From: Lachancea dasiensis
Lineage: Eukaryota; Ascomycota; Saccharomycetes; Saccharomycetales; Saccharomycetaceae
NCBI GenBank assembly: GCA_900074725.1
Contig: LT598458.1
Span: 868,001-932,000, forward strand
DNA: 64,000 nt
Direction: 5' to 3'
Made by a program: the position numbers and the translations under genes. This document shows positions 62,301-64,000 of the stretch, piece after piece. A model generated the notes under the pieces. That model did no database searches, had not been told where the DNA came from, and was given only the letters and a program-made list of their open reading frames with translations. Numbering within the stretch: position 1 is the stretch's first letter; every line of letters starts with the position of its first letter.

Positions 62301-63289
62301 ATGGCGATTGCAAACTCTAATTTGGAAAACTCAGCATTGTTGTGGATGTCAGCCAAGTCCCAGACAGTGGCAAGGATCTCCTGACTCAATCTCGAAGAGA
62401 GAAAGAACGGGACCAGCACATCAGAGCTCAGACTACCAGCCTTGTTTTTGTCCAGGGAATCGAATATGGCGTCGAACTGTTGCTTCTTCTCATAAGACAA
62501 AGTCCAATCGGGGGCAGCATTGGAGAAAGTATTCGAAGAAATTCTAGTTGAAGAAGGTTGGTTCGAGTTTTGCGATAGTCCGGTGGAGTTTGCGCTAAGA
62601 ATAGGTCCAGGTGGTGCTGAGACATTCACAGAGTCCCAAACGTAGTCAGGAAGTGCTTCAGGTAATGAAGCTAACGCTGGATTGTTTGCCATGGCTAGCT
62701 GAATAAGATGCATCGCCATAATGAACTCCTGTTTGCTGAGGGTTCCGGAATTATTTCTGTCACAAAGATTCCAAATTGAACCTAAAGTAGGCATTGGAAG
62801 CTTAGCTTTCAGGAAAATGTCCTTTGCCTTGTCACCCGCCAATACAGGTGCCCCATTTGTCGACCGATCGAATAGCTGCGAAAACTTAGAAGCGTCATAA
62901 GGAGTGATAGCCGGAATCAAACTGGGATTAGATGCCCCGGTGCTGATACTAGACAAATTTGCTTGTGTAGCACTTGACCCTAAAGCACTGGAAGCTGGAT
63001 TTTGGTAAAGGTCAGACGTTATCGGTAACGAAGGGTTCGATTGCAAGTGACCCATTAGTCTCATAGCTGCACTAAATTGGGAAAGATTGAGAAAGCCCTG
63101 GTTTCCGGTGTCACAAACTGCCCAAATTTGTGAGAGAATCTGAGCACTAAGACCTGATTGATTAAACAAGGGCTTGACGGCTTCCCCGGTAACAATGCCT
63201 AAATCTTCTGGATCAAGCTTCTTAAATTCCTTTTTAAAAACATCCTGTTCCTGTGGAGAAAGCGGAGTTCGAAACGCAACTGTAGCCAT
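59348..63289 (-). CDS. EDE1: EDE1, endocytic scaffold (Eps15 homologue)
   Basis: 1313 residues (yeast Ede1 1381). An early endocytic coat protein that starts clathrin sites by phase separation and binds NPF adaptors and ubiquitin. Three EH domains lie at about 5-100 (LDPEDLGIVTGEAVKPLF), 125-220 and 265-355 (FDSLDKNKAGSLSSDVLVPFF). A Pro/Gln/Ser-rich region follows, then a long coiled coil at about 575-850 and an acidic low-complexity stretch. A C-terminal UBA domain (about 1270-1313) has VEELGSMGFSVEEATKALEA. I start at the ATG at 63289, where MATVAFRTPLSPQEQ aligns with Ede1; the frame is open 12 codons upstream but begins with GTG. Confidence 0.95.
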   Translation of the reverse strand: MATVAFRTPLSPQEQDVFKKEFKKLDPEDLGIVTGEAVKPLFNQSGLSAQILSQIWAVCDTGNQGFLNLSQFSAAMRLMGHLQSNPSLPITSDLYQNPASSALGSSATQANLSSISTGASNPSLIPAITPYDASKFSQLFDRSTNGAPVLAGDKAKDIFLKAKLPMPTLGSIWNLCDRNNSGTLSKQEFIMAMHLIQLAMANNPALASLPEALPDYVWDSVNVSAPPGPILSANSTGLSQNSNQPSSTRISSNTFSNAAPDWTLSYEKKQQFDAIFDSLDKNKAGSLSSDVLVPFFLSSRLSQEILATVWDLADIHNNAEFSKLEFAIAMFLLQKKKSGVELPDVVPNQILQSPALGLYSTDNSQHSHHPVGEMPSIPSRDTKPMFANAQATEQRTPSALGDLLALNDSFSSPKPEPSRLASTTTMSSGQSVQSPKFSGVGIKKFQPSSTFGQNIIQEESASSSEAFNTRQPANNFTPPSGYQQPQQSIQQPSPAFEPHVSSVPAPGGHNTLGENVGPINRNASQGGASSVPREAFPLPEQPSQASSLPSVPNFLSPVTPQSSRYAGTSADGDASLQLSQATTELANLSNQVGSLTNQATLVSERKAKAQQELKRMNDLKASIEARMTTLRSSYERELAETEQIQSQLEPSRLESEELKKQLAVAEANFHAAQGSLSSLQHQLQESQQQNSKLKESIGNLNSLATSLQTDLNEKQLQVKQERSMVDVNNKQLEVSEMTVANLKNEMEGLDHHLGLFMQKHKELSDYRSTLETQHGELQSKHQLLEAQHNDLSKRERELDSRNREIQTQEQVYHQEIAKLQDMFRDLNLQRENFAKADEELQNQQLQYAQKVQELSERQMKLAMGELPENTNDIVKRQHEFSSNDDHIAKFVEESVTNSRLGGQDDDDNKQESDVFDKDLPTVGSQTEIDDDDGNAHDDLTAAHALADRFDGDLNEYGIPRTESVTSSVLNNPPQSVYDYPAGDVQTAIPVVGNGHKSSLDEQLAKGNVENTIPGGWSDAQSNKVDEENKASVTDQGFSSDQRAEVETLKKRADEAPLPNSPTTTDHKREEEFPPLEELEIEESDSSEEDDDSFEDSKDVLRSEPPQSGGILSAPAPAPEPVAAPVTITESPRATAETLLNNSEEASVNKKDAEFDDEFAGLEQAAPEEEYVDESNGNDFQEDFEQIEHKDLDDELNQGGFTGAIAPQASDVDTDPAAVGADEWDEIFAGFGNSQQGSVPVTHPEPMPIKEPVPTRATAELSQAPVRRGIATTPKSLAVEELGSMGFSVEEATKALEACNWDLGAATNYLLDSS

Positions 63290-64000
63290 GGAGTTTCGAG
63301 TTTGACAAGCTAGTTCTCGACTCACGCAAAACTGTTTATGTTTAGCGATTTATAACATGACGGATAGTGCACTAGTAACTAATGAAACTTATGAATAAGA
63401 AAGGGGTGAGTGTCTTAGTACGAAGTGATTGAAACAATGGTAAGCTCTGCAGTGATTAATGGGACCAAAAGACACCGATTCTCAAGCAGCTTAGCGTTAC
63501 GATTACTCGCCTCAACTATAGGGCAGCTTGTTGCTTGTAATTTCCCTCTAATACCAGTTGTAGAGTATTTCCTCGTTTCATCATCTCCTTTCATCAATTA
63601 GCGTTGCGTTAGCGAGACTCAAAACATTTCGGAATTTTGGGCACGACGTTAGAAGTTGAACAGAGAGTATCTTATAACGTCAGATCTGACTTATTTATTA
63701 AATTCTATTGTGACATCATTCCAATAATTTAAGTTTTATATCTTGGCAGCTACTTTGGACTATTAAAACTCTCAAAGACAGAAAAATAAGCAAATGAGTG
63801 AACGAAAGCATGGTAAACAAACTTGAAAACTTTATACCATAACGTCATATTTTCTGGTATTCTAGTTTTGTGAATATTGCTTTCCTGTCATAGAGGGGTG
63901 AGCATTGTCATCCTCACATGTATACCGTTTGAAGGGCCCAGTAAATTATGGGGCGCCGGTAAAAAGGCATGTGGCAAGTTGCACCGGTTTTCCTTATGGT
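63290..64000. other. EDE1 upstream region
   Basis: 711 bases to the window edge. No supported gene; short frames (63415-63597) begin at TTG. It is AT-rich and presumably the EDE1 promoter and the flank of the next gene. Confidence 0.5.

Overview
The window is nuclear DNA of a budding yeast of the family Saccharomycetaceae that branched before the whole-genome duplication, most like Lachancea. The evidence is gene order. The genes interleave two pairs of Saccharomyces cerevisiae segments in the way a pre-duplication ancestor should. MRPL15, the SPA2/SPH1 ancestor and CDC3 match YLR312W-A to YLR314C, while SPA2, HIF1, POM33 and the Hsp70 gene match YLL021W to YLL024C. ACH1 to LSM2 match YBL015W to YBL026W with order and strand conserved, mixed with YER134C, a YER137C-like gene and GDI1 (YER136W). 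Genes are mostly intronless. The spliced ones carry TACTAAC branch points, and the standard genetic code fits throughout.

Layout. 1-3.3 kb: the 5' part of ROK1 (cut by the window edge), a 1.8 kb gap, and MRPL15. 3.6-16.3 kb: SPA2, a CrpA/CRP1-type copper ATPase and CDC3, all on the minus strand. Two tRNA genes and a solo LTR lie between SPA2 and the ATPase. 17.5-22.3 kb: HIF1, POM33 and a heat-shock Hsp70 gene. 22.5-26.1 kb: a tRNA cluster (Pro, His, Pro, Ile), a second solo LTR in opposite orientation, and an MDP1-type phosphatase. 26.3-56 kb: the YBL015-YBL026 block (ACH1, FUS3, PEP1, POP8, APN2, RFT1, HAP3, PIM1, MCM2, NCL1, RRN10, LSM2). Two genes I do not know from S. cerevisiae, an aldehyde-dehydrogenase-like pseudoenzyme and a UBR7/Mlo2-type protein, sit between PIM1 and MCM2. 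55.8-63.3 kb: GDI1, a 1.5 kb stretch of frame-interrupted coding sequence, NNF1 and EDE1.

The genes do not form one pathway. They are housekeeping genes for polarity and septation (SPA2, CDC3), mating signalling (FUS3), sorting and traffic (PEP1, GDI1, EDE1), RNA processing (ROK1, POP8, LSM2, NCL1), mitochondria (MRPL15, PIM1, ACH1), replication, repair and chromosomes (MCM2, APN2, NNF1, HIF1) and transcription (HAP3, RRN10).

The points most worth following are: the ALDH-fold protein that has lost its catalytic Cys, Glu and Asn while staying open over 487 codons; the broken or frameshifting coding stretches between GDI1 and NNF1; the pair of inverted Ty3-type LTRs, each about 15-17 bp upstream of a tRNA gene; the copper ATPase placed inside an otherwise conserved gene pair; and a palindromic B-box-like element near 54.1 kb. 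I did not find a clear new multi-gene system.
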